12,395 bases of DNA from Pseudomonadota bacterium (GCA_023460615.1 JAEWPL010000283.1:1-12395), one strand, 5' to 3'; positions 1 to 6,866 are shown, counted from the stretch's first letter. Translations and numbers: made by a program. The notes: a model not told the origin generated them from the letters alone.

Positions 1-119
1 TATCTAAAATTGGATAGTACTTTAGAGCGAACATCTAATGCCATTAAACTAACTGCTAATACAATAATAATGGCAAAACGATAGTGAATATAAGAGTTTT
101 GTTGATCTGAGTTTTTCAA
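1..119 (-). CDS. mreC: Rod shape-determining protein MreC, N-terminal fragment
   Basis: Only the first 39 codons lie in the window; the gene runs off the left edge. The fragment reads LKNSDQQNSYIHYRFAIIII-like, a short polar head and a single hydrophobic segment, followed by a basic stretch (LDVRSKVLSNFR). This matches the layout of MreC, an inner-membrane protein with one N-terminal anchor and a periplasmic domain that links cytoplasmic MreB to the peptidoglycan elongation machinery. The start is TTG at 117-119: no in-frame ATG or GTG precedes it, and an AGGA (126-130 region) sits 6 bases upstream. The only nearby in-frame ATG falls inside the membrane segment. Position directly after mreB in the same direction is the conserved mreBCD order and is the main support, since the fragment alone is too short for a strong family call. 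Confidence 0.82.
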   Translation of the reverse strand, partial: MKNSDQQNSYIHYRFAIIIVLAVSLMALDVRSKVLSNFR

Positions 120-140
120 ATCAAGTCCTAAAGAAACTAA

Positions 141-166
141 TAGGATCCCCAAAATAGGAGATCCTA
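141..166 (-). promoter_or_regulatory. Stem-loop between mreB and mreC (possible attenuator)
   Basis: A 10-base-pair stem (141-150 with 157-166, one G-U wobble in the minus-strand RNA) closes a 6-base loop. It starts 6 bases after the mreB stop and ends about 21 bases before the mreC TTG start. The RNA downstream of the stem is moderately U-rich (UUAGUUUCUUU) but lacks a clean U run. It could be a partial terminator, or an RNA stability element that lowers mreC relative to mreB. The structure is seen in the sequence; the role is inferred. Confidence 0.6.
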
Positions 167-172
167 GTTGAT

Positions 173-1222
173 TTAATCAAAGATTTCGTTATCTTGAGTG
201 TCGTATAACTCAAGTGCTTTACCACCACCACGTGCAACGCAAGTTAGTGGATCATCAGCGATAGTAACAGGAATACCTGTTTCTTCACGAAGTAATTTAT
301 CTAAATTGTGCAATAATGCACCACCACCTGAAAGCATCATACCATGCTCAGCAATATCAGCTGCAAGCTCTGGAGGTGATTTCTCAAGAGCAGTTCTTAC
401 AGCAGCAACAATGCCTTTAATAGGATCAGATAAAGCTTCTAGAATTTCGTTAGAGTTTAGAGTGAAAGAACGAGGAACGCCTTCAACTACTGATCTACCG
501 CGAACTTCTTTCTCATGCATTTCTTGTTCTGCATAAGCAGAGCCGATTTCAATCTTTACTTGCTCAGCTGTAGATTCACCAATTTCGTATCTCTTAGTGT
601 TACGTACATAATCGATGATAGCTTGGTCAAATCTATTACCACCAATTCTTACTGAACTTGAGTAAACAATACCATTTAAGGAAATGATTGCAACTTCAGT
701 GGTACCACCACCGATATCTACGATCATAGAACCTTTAGCTTCAGAAACTGGTAAACCTGCACCAATTGCAGCTGCCATAGGCTCGGTGATTAAGAATACT
801 TCACTTGCACCAGCGCCTTCTACAGATTCTCTAATTGCTCTTCTTTCAACTTGGGTTGCACCGCAAGGAACACAAACTAAAACTCTTGGGCTTGGTTTAA
901 AAGGTACAAAATGAGAACTTTGTAAAACCTTAGAGATGAAATACTGCAGCATTTTTTCTGTATATTCAAAATCTGCAATCACACCATCTTTCATAGGTCT
1001 GATAACTTCTAGATTATCAGGGCTACGACCTAACATGGTCTTAGCAGCTTTACCTACAGCGTCAACTTTGCGTTGAGAGCCACCATTTCTATCTAATCGT
1101 ACTGCTACAACAGAAGGCTCATTTAAAACGATGCCTTTGTTTTTTACATAAACTAAAGTATTTGCTGTTCCTAGATCAATAGAAAGATCATTAGAGAACA
1201 TACTGCGAATTTTTTTAAACAT
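173..1222 (-). CDS. mreB: Rod shape-determining actin homologue MreB
   Basis: Cytoplasmic bacterial actin that forms membrane-bound filaments and directs lateral cell-wall synthesis with MreC, MreD, RodZ, PBP2 and RodA. At 349 residues it is nearly the length of E. coli MreB (347) and aligns end to end. The N-terminus MFKKIRSMFSNDLS matches the amphipathic membrane-binding start of the family. The actin-fold nucleotide motifs are visible: phosphate-1 loop DLGTANT (16-22), the ITEPMAAAIGAG segment with the presumed catalytic Glu147, phosphate-2 loop DIGGGTTE (169-176), and adenosine motif LSGGGALL (297-304). The Shine-Dalgarno is weak (GGACC upstream of the ATG). It heads an operon with mreC and is separated from ssb by its own 351-base leader region, so it probably has its own promoter. 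The organism is therefore expected to be rod-shaped or helical. Confidence 0.98.
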   Translation of the reverse strand: MFKKIRSMFSNDLSIDLGTANTLVYVKNKGIVLNEPSVVAVRLDRNGGSQRKVDAVGKAAKTMLGRSPDNLEVIRPMKDGVIADFEYTEKMLQYFISKVLQSSHFVPFKPSPRVLVCVPCGATQVERRAIRESVEGAGASEVFLITEPMAAAIGAGLPVSEAKGSMIVDIGGGTTEVAIISLNGIVYSSSVRIGGNRFDQAIIDYVRNTKRYEIGESTAEQVKIEIGSAYAEQEMHEKEVRGRSVVEGVPRSFTLNSNEILEALSDPIKGIVAAVRTALEKSPPELAADIAEHGMMLSGGGALLHNLDKLLREETGIPVTIADDPLTCVARGGGKALELYDTQDNEIFD

Positions 1223-1293
1223 TTACTAAGGTCCAAAGCCGAAGTTATTCATAAATTAATTTTAAACAATCATATATGATCATTTTACGCAAA

Positions 1294-1302
1294 AGTATAA
1301 CA
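1294..1302 (-). promoter_or_regulatory. Putative extended -10 promoter of mreB
   Basis: Minus-strand TATACT (1299 down to 1294) is preceded directly by TGT (1302-1300), giving an extended -10 element TGnTATACT. The predicted transcription start is near 1287, leaving a leader of roughly 65 bases before the mreB ATG. No good -35 hexamer lies 16-18 bases upstream, which is common for extended -10 promoters. Call made from motif and position only. Confidence 0.5.
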
Positions 1303-1324
1303 CAGTAATTGAGCTGTTTGGCTT

Positions 1325-1343
1325 ATCTAATGCTTGATCTAAT
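1325..1343. repeat. Direct repeat ATCTAAT with 12-base period upstream of mreB
   Basis: ATCTAAT occurs at 1325-1331 and again at 1337-1343 (ATTAGAT on the mreB-coding strand). The repeats sit about 38 to 56 bases upstream of the predicted mreB start site, where an activator next to the weak -35 region could bind. The repeat is seen; a regulatory role is inferred, and the AT-rich context makes chance occurrence possible. Confidence 0.35.
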
Positions 1344-1543
1344 AAAAAAGTCATATGTTTATCACACAAATTTATTTTAGCCTTAGAGCAAACTTAGAAT
1401 TTAAAAAATTTGAGTTAAAAATTGGCAAATTTTTACAAAAATAAAAAGGAATAATTTAGGTTTGAGAGAATGTTTAGAGAAAATCTAATGAAGATACCTT
1501 AGAAATTGTTGTTTTCATTTTGAAAAGAATTTTAGTGGTAATT

Positions 1544-1566
1544 AAGACTCCTCAAAGAGGAGTCTT
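1544..1566 (-). terminator. Stem-loop terminator after ssb
   Basis: A perfect 10-base-pair stem (AAGACTCCTC at 1544-1553 with its complement at 1557-1566) closes an AAA loop, 7 bases downstream of the ssb stop. It is the most GC-rich spot in the gap. On the minus strand the stem is followed only by UUAAUUACC, so the U tract is weak. It may need help from Rho or act as an RNA 3'-end stabiliser. Confidence 0.68.
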
Positions 1567-1573
1567 TCACTAA

Positions 1574-2224
1574 TTAGAATGGTAAATCGTCGTTTAATTC
1601 ACCATCTACAGTGGTAGTGTTTGCAAAACTGTTAGGTTCTTGCATTGCACCTTGGTTTTGGTAAGAATTCTGATTGTTATAAGCTGGTTGACCGCCATAA
1701 ATATCAGCACCTTGATTGCTATTTGAAGCATAACCAGTTTGACCTTCAGAACCATACACAGGTCTTGAGCTACCATATGCATTTGGTTCACTTGGTTGGT
1801 AAGCATTTGCTTGGTACTGGTTGTTTGAATTTTGCATGATGTTGTTAGTGTTTTGATCATAGCTATCGCTAGCTTGAGCTGCAGAATTTTTACTGCCTAA
1901 CATTTGCATTTCGTCAGCAACAATCTCGGTAATTGTTCTCTTAATGTTCTGTTTGTCTGTGTAAGAGCGAGTTCTTAACTTACCTTCGATATAGATTTGA
2001 GAACCTTTGTGTAACCACTGGTGAGCAATTTCAGCTAGTTTGCCCCACATTACTACACGGTGCCACTCAGCAAGTTCTGTTTGCTGACCGGTTTCAATGT
2101 TGCGACGCATCTCATTGGTTACCATTGAAATGTTAACCACTGCAGTACCAGAATTGGTAGTTCTAAAAGATGGTTCATCTCCTAAATTACCAATTAAAAT
2201 TACTTTATTAACTCCGCGAGCCAT
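1574..2224 (-). CDS. ssb: Single-stranded DNA-binding protein SSB
   Basis: Binds single-stranded DNA during replication, recombination and repair and recruits partner proteins through its C-terminal tip. Residues 1-110 form the OB-fold (MARGVNKVILIGNLG..., LAEWHRVVMWGKLAE, KGSQIYIEGKLRTR). Residues 111-205 are a Q/N/S/Y-rich low-complexity linker, and the protein ends in the acidic partner-binding tip NDDLPF (family consensus DDDIPF). Of the DNA-stacking aromatics known in E. coli SSB, Trp54 is kept, Phe60 is Trp here, Trp88 is Tyr, and Trp40 appears replaced by a non-aromatic residue. Length is 216 residues against 178 in E. coli, all of the excess in the linker. A good AAGGA lies 6 bases before the ATG. 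It is transcribed away from uvrA, the usual gammaproteobacterial arrangement. Confidence 0.97.
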   Translation of the reverse strand: MARGVNKVILIGNLGDEPSFRTTNSGTAVVNISMVTNEMRRNIETGQQTELAEWHRVVMWGKLAEIAHQWLHKGSQIYIEGKLRTRSYTDKQNIKRTITEIVADEMQMLGSKNSAAQASDSYDQNTNNIMQNSNNQYQANAYQPSEPNAYGSSRPVYGSEGQTGYASNSNQGADIYGGQPAYNNQNSYQNQGAMQEPNSFANTTTVDGELNDDLPF

Positions 2225-2479
2225 AAAATTTCCTTTAAAGTTCAGTAAAAAAAATAAAATTGTGAATCGATGTTTTTCTCTATGATAAGGTTGATGTTTT
2301 TTGCATATATGTACGTTATGGCAAAAAGCGAAATTTTTGGAAAAATCTTTTCAAGAGCCTTATTCAAACTTCAAAAAAACTTCATGTTCATCATACATTA
2401 AAGTTAAAAAAAGATAGAATTTTTTTGAATAAAAAAATCTCCTTAAATCGCAAAAAATGTCATTTAACTAGATCTTTAA

Positions 2480-2500
2480 TTGTTAAAATGGTATTGACAA
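2480..2500. repeat. Imperfect inverted repeat over the uvrA -35 (operator candidate)
   Basis: TTGTTAA (2480-2486) and TTGACAA (2494-2500) are complementary at 6 of 7 positions around a 7-base spacer, centred on 2490. The right half contains the putative uvrA -35 hexamer, so a bound dimer would block RNA polymerase. The repeat is visible; the protein that might bind is unknown. Confidence 0.35.
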
Positions 2501-2522
2501 AGAAAATAATAGAAATTTTGAT
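2494..2522 (+). promoter_or_regulatory. Putative uvrA promoter
   Basis: A perfect TTGACA -35 (2494-2499) is followed after 17 bases by TTTGAT (2517-2522), matching the -10 consensus at 4 of 6. The predicted start is near 2529, only about 3 bases before the uvrA ATG, which would make the message nearly leaderless. This fits the absence of a Shine-Dalgarno sequence. Confidence 0.45.
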
Positions 2523-2531
2523 GTGTAAAAC

Positions 2532-5381
2532 ATGGATAAAATAACTGTTCGTGGTGCTAGAACCCACAATTTAAAAAACATTACCTTAAGTATTCCTAAA
2601 AATAAGTTATGTGTTATTACAGGTCGCTCAGGATCTGGTAAATCTTCTTTAGCTTTTGATACGTTATATGCTGAAGGTCAAAGAAGATATGTTGAATCCT
2701 TATCTTCTTACGCAAGACAATTCTTATCTTTAATGGATAAGCCAGATGTGGATTCTATTGATGGTTTATCTCCTGCTATCTCCATTGAGCAAAAAGCTAC
2801 CTCCCATAATCCAAGATCTACTGTAGGTACTATCACAGAAATCCATGATTACTTGCGTTTGATGTGGGCAAGAATAGGTGTAGCAAAATGCCCTGAGCAT
2901 GGAACGATCTTAAAAGCACAAACTGTAAGCCAAATGGTAGATTCTGTATTGCAAATGCCTGAAGGTAGCAAAATTATGATTTTGTCACCTATTGTAAGAA
3001 GCAGAAAAGGTGAATATAAGCAGTTATTTTTAGATCTATTAAAGGATGGTTTCTTACGAGCAAGAATTGATGGTGAAGTATGTGACTTGTCTGATCCTCC
3101 TACTTTAGCTTTGAGAGAAAAACACAATATTGATTTGATTGTGGACAGAGTAAAAGTAAGAGCTGACATCAAACAGCGTTTGGCTGATTCTTTTGAAACA
3201 GCTTTAAAGTATTCTCAAGGTTTAGCTGTTGTATGTCCAATGGAGGATCATAAAAAAGAAGAGGAAGTAATTTTTTCTTCCCAATATTCGTGTCCTATCT
3301 GTGGTTACTCAATTCCTGAATTAGAGCCTAGAGATTTTTCTTTTAATAATCCTCACGGATCTTGTCCAAAATGTGAAGGTCTAGGATCAATGATGATTTT
3401 AGATGAGGATAAAGTTGTCGTAGACAGAAAAAAATCACTAGCCCAAGGTGCAATTATTGGCTGGGACAAACAAAATCCATTTTTCTTCAGGTTACTACAA
3501 GCAGTATCTAATCACTTTAAAATTGATCTAGAAAAACCTTTTGAGCAATTGTCTGAAAAGGAACGACAAATCATTTTATATGGCACTGGCAAGGAAGCAA
3601 TTCCAATGGAAATTGTGTATGCAGGTGGTAAAAAATCTCGTTCTAGTTTCGAGCCTTTTGAAGGTGTAATGCATAACTTTGAAAGAAGATTAAGAGAAAC
3701 TGAATCAGAGTATGTGCGTATATATATTTCAAGATTGATGCGACCTCTACCTTGTCCTGAATGCCATGGAACTAGACTTAAAAAAGAGTATTGTCATGTA
3801 TTTGTTGCCGGAAAGTCATTACCAGAGGTTAATGAAATGTCGATACGAGAATGTGCGGATTTCTTTAACAACATACAACTTTCAGAACAAGATGCAGCTA
3901 TTGCCAGCAGAGTATTAAAAGAGATTAGAAATCGTTTAGGCTTTTTAATTAATGTGGGGTTAGGTTATTTAACCTTGTCCCGCTCTGCGGAAACCTTATC
4001 TGGTGGTGAATCTCAAAGAATTAGACTAGCAAGTCAAATAGGTGCTGGTTTAACTGGTGTGATGTATGTGCTTGATGAGCCAAGTATCGGTTTACATCAA
4101 AGAGATAACTCAAAATTGCTATCTGCACTTAAGAATCTTAGAAATATTGGTAATTCAGTGATTGTGGTAGAGCATGATGAAGATACCATGAGAGAAGCTG
4201 ATTTTATCGTCGATATTGGACCTGGTGCTGGTGTTAATGGTGGTAAGGTGGTAGCTTGTGGTAGTGTTGAGGATATTGAAAACGCTAAAGACTCTATCAC
4301 AGGTGATTATTTAGCTGGTAGGAAATATATACCAGTACCTAAAAAAAGAGTTAAACCTAAAAAAGGAAAATTTTTAACTCTAACTGGTTGCAAAGGCAAC
4401 AATCTTAAAAATATCACTGCTAAGTTTCCTGTAGGTTGCTTTATTGTTGTAACAGGTGTTTCAGGCTCTGGAAAATCAACCTTAGTTAACGATACCTTAG
4501 TTAGAATTGCAGAAAGAAAACTAAATGGTGTTACATCCAATGACGATCCTGCTCCTTTTGATAGCATAGAGGGCTTGGAGAACTTTGATAAAATCATTTG
4601 CATTGATCAAAGTCCTATTGGAAGAACTCCTCGCTCAAATCCTGCAACTTACGTTGGTCTATTCTCTGATATCAGAGAGTTATTTGCAAAAACTCCAGAA
4701 GCAAGAGCTCGTGGCTACAGTGCAGGTCGTTTCTCTTTTAATGTTAAAGGTGGACGCTGTGAAGCTTGCCAAGGTGATGGTACGATAAAAGTTTCGATGA
4801 ATTTTTTACCAGATGTTTACGTCAAATGCGAACAGTGTGATGGTAAAAGATATAATAGAGAAACCTTAGAAGTATTATATAAAGGTAAATCTATTTCTGA
4901 TGTTCTAGATATGAACATTGAGGAAGCTTATGAGTTCTTTAAGGCTGTTCCTTCAATTGCTAATAAGTTAGAAACTTTAATGCAAGTAGGTTTATCGTAT
5001 ATTACTTTAGGTCAATCAGCTACCACCTTCTCAGGTGGTGAAGCACAAAGAATTAAGCTTTCAAAAGAATTATCCAAAAAAGCTACCGGCAAAACTTTAT
5101 ATGTTTTAGATGAGCCAACTACAGGTTTACATTTTGAGGATGTCAAGTTATTACTTGAGGTTCTAATTAGACTTAGAGAGCAAGGTAATACAGTTGTAGT
5201 TATTGAGCATAATTTAGATGTAATCAAGAGCGCGGATTATCTTATTGATTTAGGTCCTGAAGGCGGTGATGGCGGTGGACAAATTCTAGTTACTGGAAGT
5301 CCAGAACAGGTTTGTGAGTGTAAAGAGTCATTTACCGGTCAATTTTTAAAACCAATGCTAGATAAAGGAGTATATGAGTAA
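2532..5381 (+). CDS. uvrA: Excinuclease ABC subunit A (UvrA)
   Basis: Damage-sensing ATPase of nucleotide excision repair; a dimer that with UvrB scans DNA for bulky lesions and loads UvrB. At 949 residues (E. coli 940) it aligns throughout. Two ABC modules are visible: Walker A GRSGSGKSS (31-39), signature LSGGE (489-493) and Walker B LDEP with Asp515/Glu516; then Walker A GVSGSGKST (642-650), signature FSGGE (833-837, Leu replaced by Phe) and Walker B Asp860/Glu861. The zinc ligands are intact: Cys254/257/278/281, and Cys743/746/766/769 in the zinc module needed for damage-specific DNA binding. The start MDKITVRGARTHNL equals the E. coli start, yet no Shine-Dalgarno precedes it. The stop overlaps the next gene's start by one base. 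No LexA box is seen upstream, so SOS control is uncertain. Confidence 0.99.
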   Translation: MDKITVRGARTHNLKNITLSIPKNKLCVITGRSGSGKSSLAFDTLYAEGQRRYVESLSSYARQFLSLMDKPDVDSIDGLSPAISIEQKATSHNPRSTVGTITEIHDYLRLMWARIGVAKCPEHGTILKAQTVSQMVDSVLQMPEGSKIMILSPIVRSRKGEYKQLFLDLLKDGFLRARIDGEVCDLSDPPTLALREKHNIDLIVDRVKVRADIKQRLADSFETALKYSQGLAVVCPMEDHKKEEEVIFSSQYSCPICGYSIPELEPRDFSFNNPHGSCPKCEGLGSMMILDEDKVVVDRKKSLAQGAIIGWDKQNPFFFRLLQAVSNHFKIDLEKPFEQLSEKERQIILYGTGKEAIPMEIVYAGGKKSRSSFEPFEGVMHNFERRLRETESEYVRIYISRLMRPLPCPECHGTRLKKEYCHVFVAGKSLPEVNEMSIRECADFFNNIQLSEQDAAIASRVLKEIRNRLGFLINVGLGYLTLSRSAETLSGGESQRIRLASQIGAGLTGVMYVLDEPSIGLHQRDNSKLLSALKNLRNIGNSVIVVEHDEDTMREADFIVDIGPGAGVNGGKVVACGSVEDIENAKDSITGDYLAGRKYIPVPKKRVKPKKGKFLTLTGCKGNNLKNITAKFPVGCFIVVTGVSGSGKSTLVNDTLVRIAERKLNGVTSNDDPAPFDSIEGLENFDKIICIDQSPIGRTPRSNPATYVGLFSDIRELFAKTPEARARGYSAGRFSFNVKGGRCEACQGDGTIKVSMNFLPDVYVKCEQCDGKRYNRETLEVLYKGKSISDVLDMNIEEAYEFFKAVPSIANKLETLMQVGLSYITLGQSATTFSGGEAQRIKLSKELSKKATGKTLYVLDEPTTGLHFEDVKLLLEVLIRLREQGNTVVVIEHNLDVIKSADYLIDLGPEGGDGGGQILVTGSPEQVCECKESFTGQFLKPMLDKGVYE

Positions 5382-5761
5382 TGAGTGAATTAACCGAAAA
5401 GGAATTTGAAGCCATTTTAGCTTTAAATGCAGATTACAGGCATGCAATGTTCAAGCGTGTAGCTGCAGAGCAAGGTGGATTTTATTTGTTAGTAGATCAG
5501 GATGGTCCTTTGGTTTTAAATGATACAGAGTGTGATGAGGATAATAACCTATATAGCATTCTTCCTGTATGGTCTCATGAGAAATTAGCCTCTGAATATG
5601 CTAAAGATAACGGTCATGAGTCTATGAAACCACAATTTGTGACTTTAGAGGCATGGAATAATCAATGGGTTCCAAAGTTACAAGAGCAAGAGAATGTCTT
5701 AATCGGTTTTATGATTGTAAAAGATAAAGACTTCGCAGTGGACGATCCACAGCCATTGTAA
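5381..5761 (+). CDS. DUF2750-like small acidic protein, coupled to uvrA
   Basis: Encodes 126 residues without signal peptide or membrane segment, so it is probably cytoplasmic and is acidic overall. The pattern resembles DUF2750: an N-terminal helix (EKEFEAILALNADYRHAMFKRVA), a strand pair (GGFYLLVDQDGPLVL), the 'lPVWsheklAseyA' segment (about 61-73) where the family has 'fPVWp..eyA', a helix with WNNQWVPKL, and a final strand (NVLIGFMIVKDKDFAV). This is from memory of the family, not a search. Its ATG shares the A of the uvrA TAA stop (TAATG), with AAGGAG 10 bases upstream inside uvrA, so translation is probably coupled. The function of DUF2750 is unknown; coupling with uvrA hints at, but does not prove, a link to DNA damage. 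It could simply be a co-transcribed passenger. Confidence 0.85.
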   Translation: MSELTEKEFEAILALNADYRHAMFKRVAAEQGGFYLLVDQDGPLVLNDTECDEDNNLYSILPVWSHEKLASEYAKDNGHESMKPQFVTLEAWNNQWVPKLQEQENVLIGFMIVKDKDFAVDDPQPL

Positions 5762-5767
5762 TCAATT

Positions 5768-5801
5768 TTAAAAAAGGGCCCTATTTTTCCTGATAGGGCT
5801 C
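5768..5801 (-). terminator. Intrinsic terminator of the transporter gene, overlapping its 3' end
   Basis: A 9-base-pair stem (5776-5784 with 5793-5801, one wobble) closes an 8-base loop, and on the minus strand it is followed by UUUUUUAA. This is a textbook intrinsic terminator for the minus-strand transporter. The upstream arm lies in the last codons of that gene and the stop codon at 5781-5783 falls in the downstream arm. The hairpin may also slow transcription coming from uvrA on the other strand, though it has no U run in that direction. Confidence 0.82.
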
Positions 5802-6776
5802 GAAGCCTTCTTTTTGGCACTTCATAACTTGCTTTTCTCTTAAGTACATTTGAAAAGCGTTGATAAGGTTTTGCCACAATACATAAGTGCCAGGAATTAT
5901 CGCAACAGTAGATCCAAGATAAGTCATAGCAATCCATATGGCGAATAAGGTATTTTTTTGACCTAAGCCTTGACCTGCGCTTACTCTTTGACCGTCAAAT
6001 TGTCCGATAATTTTGCCAATTACAAGTTGCAAAATGGCGCATAGCAAGCCAACGCTTCCCATCCATATTAGAGAATTTAAAGAGCATGCTTCTTTAACAA
6101 TGTTAGCAGTAGTTTTAGCTGAAAGGACAATAAGCACAAAAGCCCAAAGGTAGTAGCCAAGATCTTTTGTATGATCAATTATCAATTGTTGCAGTTTTTT
6201 GAAAGTAAATCTAACAACAATTGAAGCTACTAGAGGTAGGATAATTAAAGGAAAAACCTTGAGTAAAATAGTAAAAAAGTCTAATAAAACATGAGTATTA
6301 TCCACGTGTCTTATTATTGGAAATAGTATTGGAATTTCAATGGCTGCAGCAATATTACTTATAATGATGTAGGTAGTTAGTGAGGATTGACATCCACCTA
6401 GCTTGCTAGCTATCACTGATGCAGATGCTGCTGTAGGAGTAATAATACAAACTAATGCACCGCACAGATAAATATTGTTTTCTAGTTTAGATGTTACAGC
6501 AATTAAAACTAGTACTGAACTTATAACTAGTTGTAATAACGCAAGATAAAAATGCCATCTTTTAGGTTTCATTTGCTTAAAATTGATCTTTGAAAAAGCA
6601 AAAAATAAAATAAAAAATAGCAAATATGGCAACGTATTGTATACACTGTTAGCTATTGGTTTTATCGGTGCAAGATAGCTAATATTATGAAAACAAATAA
6701 AAGTAACTAATCCTAAAAAGATTGAAATTAGCAAAGTATAAGGTCTTAATTTCTTTAACAGTAGACTAATTTTCAT
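5781..6776 (-). CDS. BASS-like (bile acid:sodium symporter superfamily) membrane transporter
   Basis: An integral inner-membrane protein of 331 residues with about nine hydrophobic segments (near 12-30, 46-62, 75-95, 102-122, 132-156, 163-190, 206-224, 233-256 and 274-302). The glycine- and small-residue-rich motifs ITPTAASASVIASKLGG (about 112-128) and GQGLGQKNTLFAIW (268-281) resemble the conserved core helices of the BASS/BART superfamily (bile acid symporters, ACR3, related uncharacterised transporters). The family call is from motif memory and topology; the substrate cannot be told, and ACR3-type arsenite transport is not supported. No clear Shine-Dalgarno precedes the ATG, so the start is provisional, though the basic MKISLLLKKLRP lead-in suits a first helix. 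It diverges from pmbA and ends in its own terminator. Confidence 0.75.
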   Translation of the reverse strand: MKISLLLKKLRPYTLLISIFLGLVTFICFHNISYLAPIKPIANSVYNTLPYLLFFILFFAFSKINFKQMKPKRWHFYLALLQLVISSVLVLIAVTSKLENNIYLCGALVCIITPTAASASVIASKLGGCQSSLTTYIIISNIAAAIEIPILFPIIRHVDNTHVLLDFFTILLKVFPLIILPLVASIVVRFTFKKLQQLIIDHTKDLGYYLWAFVLIVLSAKTTANIVKEACSLNSLIWMGSVGLLCAILQLVIGKIIGQFDGQRVSAGQGLGQKNTLFAIWIAMTYLGSTVAIIPGTYVLWQNLINAFQMYLREKQVMKCQKEGFEPYQEK

Positions 6777-6821
6777 GGGGACATTTACTTATTAAAAAGA
6801 TATACAATTTTCAGTCATCAC

Positions 6822-6827
6822 TATACT
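6822..6827 (+). promoter_or_regulatory. Possible -10 box of pmbA
   Basis: TATACT on the plus strand lies 40 bases before the pmbA ATG and would start transcription near 6834. There is no good -35 at the right distance. The 90-base divergent gap must also hold the transporter promoter, which I could not assign. Confidence 0.3.
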
Positions 6828-6866
6828 ACAAATGTACTTTAGCAAGTGAAGCTTAAAGGTAAAGAA

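Larger units (their letters stand above)
1223..1573. other. Non-coding gap between ssb and mreB
   Basis: This 351-base AT-rich stretch separates two minus-strand genes. It holds the ssb 3' stem-loop (1544-1566), the putative mreB extended -10 element with its upstream direct repeats, a 12-base palindrome ATCATATATGAT (1269-1280) in the mreB leader, and a 9-base-pair AT-rich inverted repeat (1404-1412 with 1426-1434, 13-base spacer). Short open frames here have no convincing start signals or protein character, so I see no gene. Confidence 0.7.
2225..2531. promoter_or_regulatory. Divergent ssb/uvrA control region
   Basis: This 307-base AT-rich region must carry promoters for both genes. On the plus strand a TTGACA (2494-2499) can serve uvrA. 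For ssb I could not settle on one promoter: TATCAT on the minus strand near 2280-2290 is a candidate -10 but lacks a convincing -35. No CTG-N10-CAG LexA box of the E. coli type is present; CTG does not occur on the plus strand of the region at all. No small gene is evident. Confidence 0.6.

Noticed and set aside
1350..1375. CRP site upstream of mreB (TGTGA near 1363)
   Set aside because: Only one half-site is present; the other half matches at about 2 of 5 positions.
1444..1500. Small peptide gene in the ssb-mreB gap behind AAAAAGGA
   Set aside because: The frame from ATG near 1470 ends after about ten codons and the distance from the AGGA is too long.
1606..1860. Alternative frames within ssb on both strands
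   Set aside because: They overlap the Q/N-rich linker of SSB, whose repetitive codons keep other frames open; no protein-like character.
2849..3172. Open frames on the opposite strand of uvrA (also around 4097-4603 and 5012-5227)
   Set aside because: They lie wholly inside a strongly conserved gene, have no ribosome sites or family resemblance, and arise from low stop density on the reverse strand.
5662..5937. Minus-strand 91-codon frame across the uvrA-DUF2750/transporter junction
   Set aside because: It runs through the terminator hairpin and overlaps two better-supported genes in another frame or strand.
5781..6776. Assignment of the transporter as an arsenite exporter (ACR3)
   Set aside because: It resembles the broader BASS superfamily, but no arsenic-resistance neighbours or specific ACR3 motif could be recognised.
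6846..6866. GTG start at 6846 for pmbA
   Set aside because: No Shine-Dalgarno before it, whereas ATG at 6867 has AAAGG at a 7-base distance and gives a length close to E. coli PmbA.
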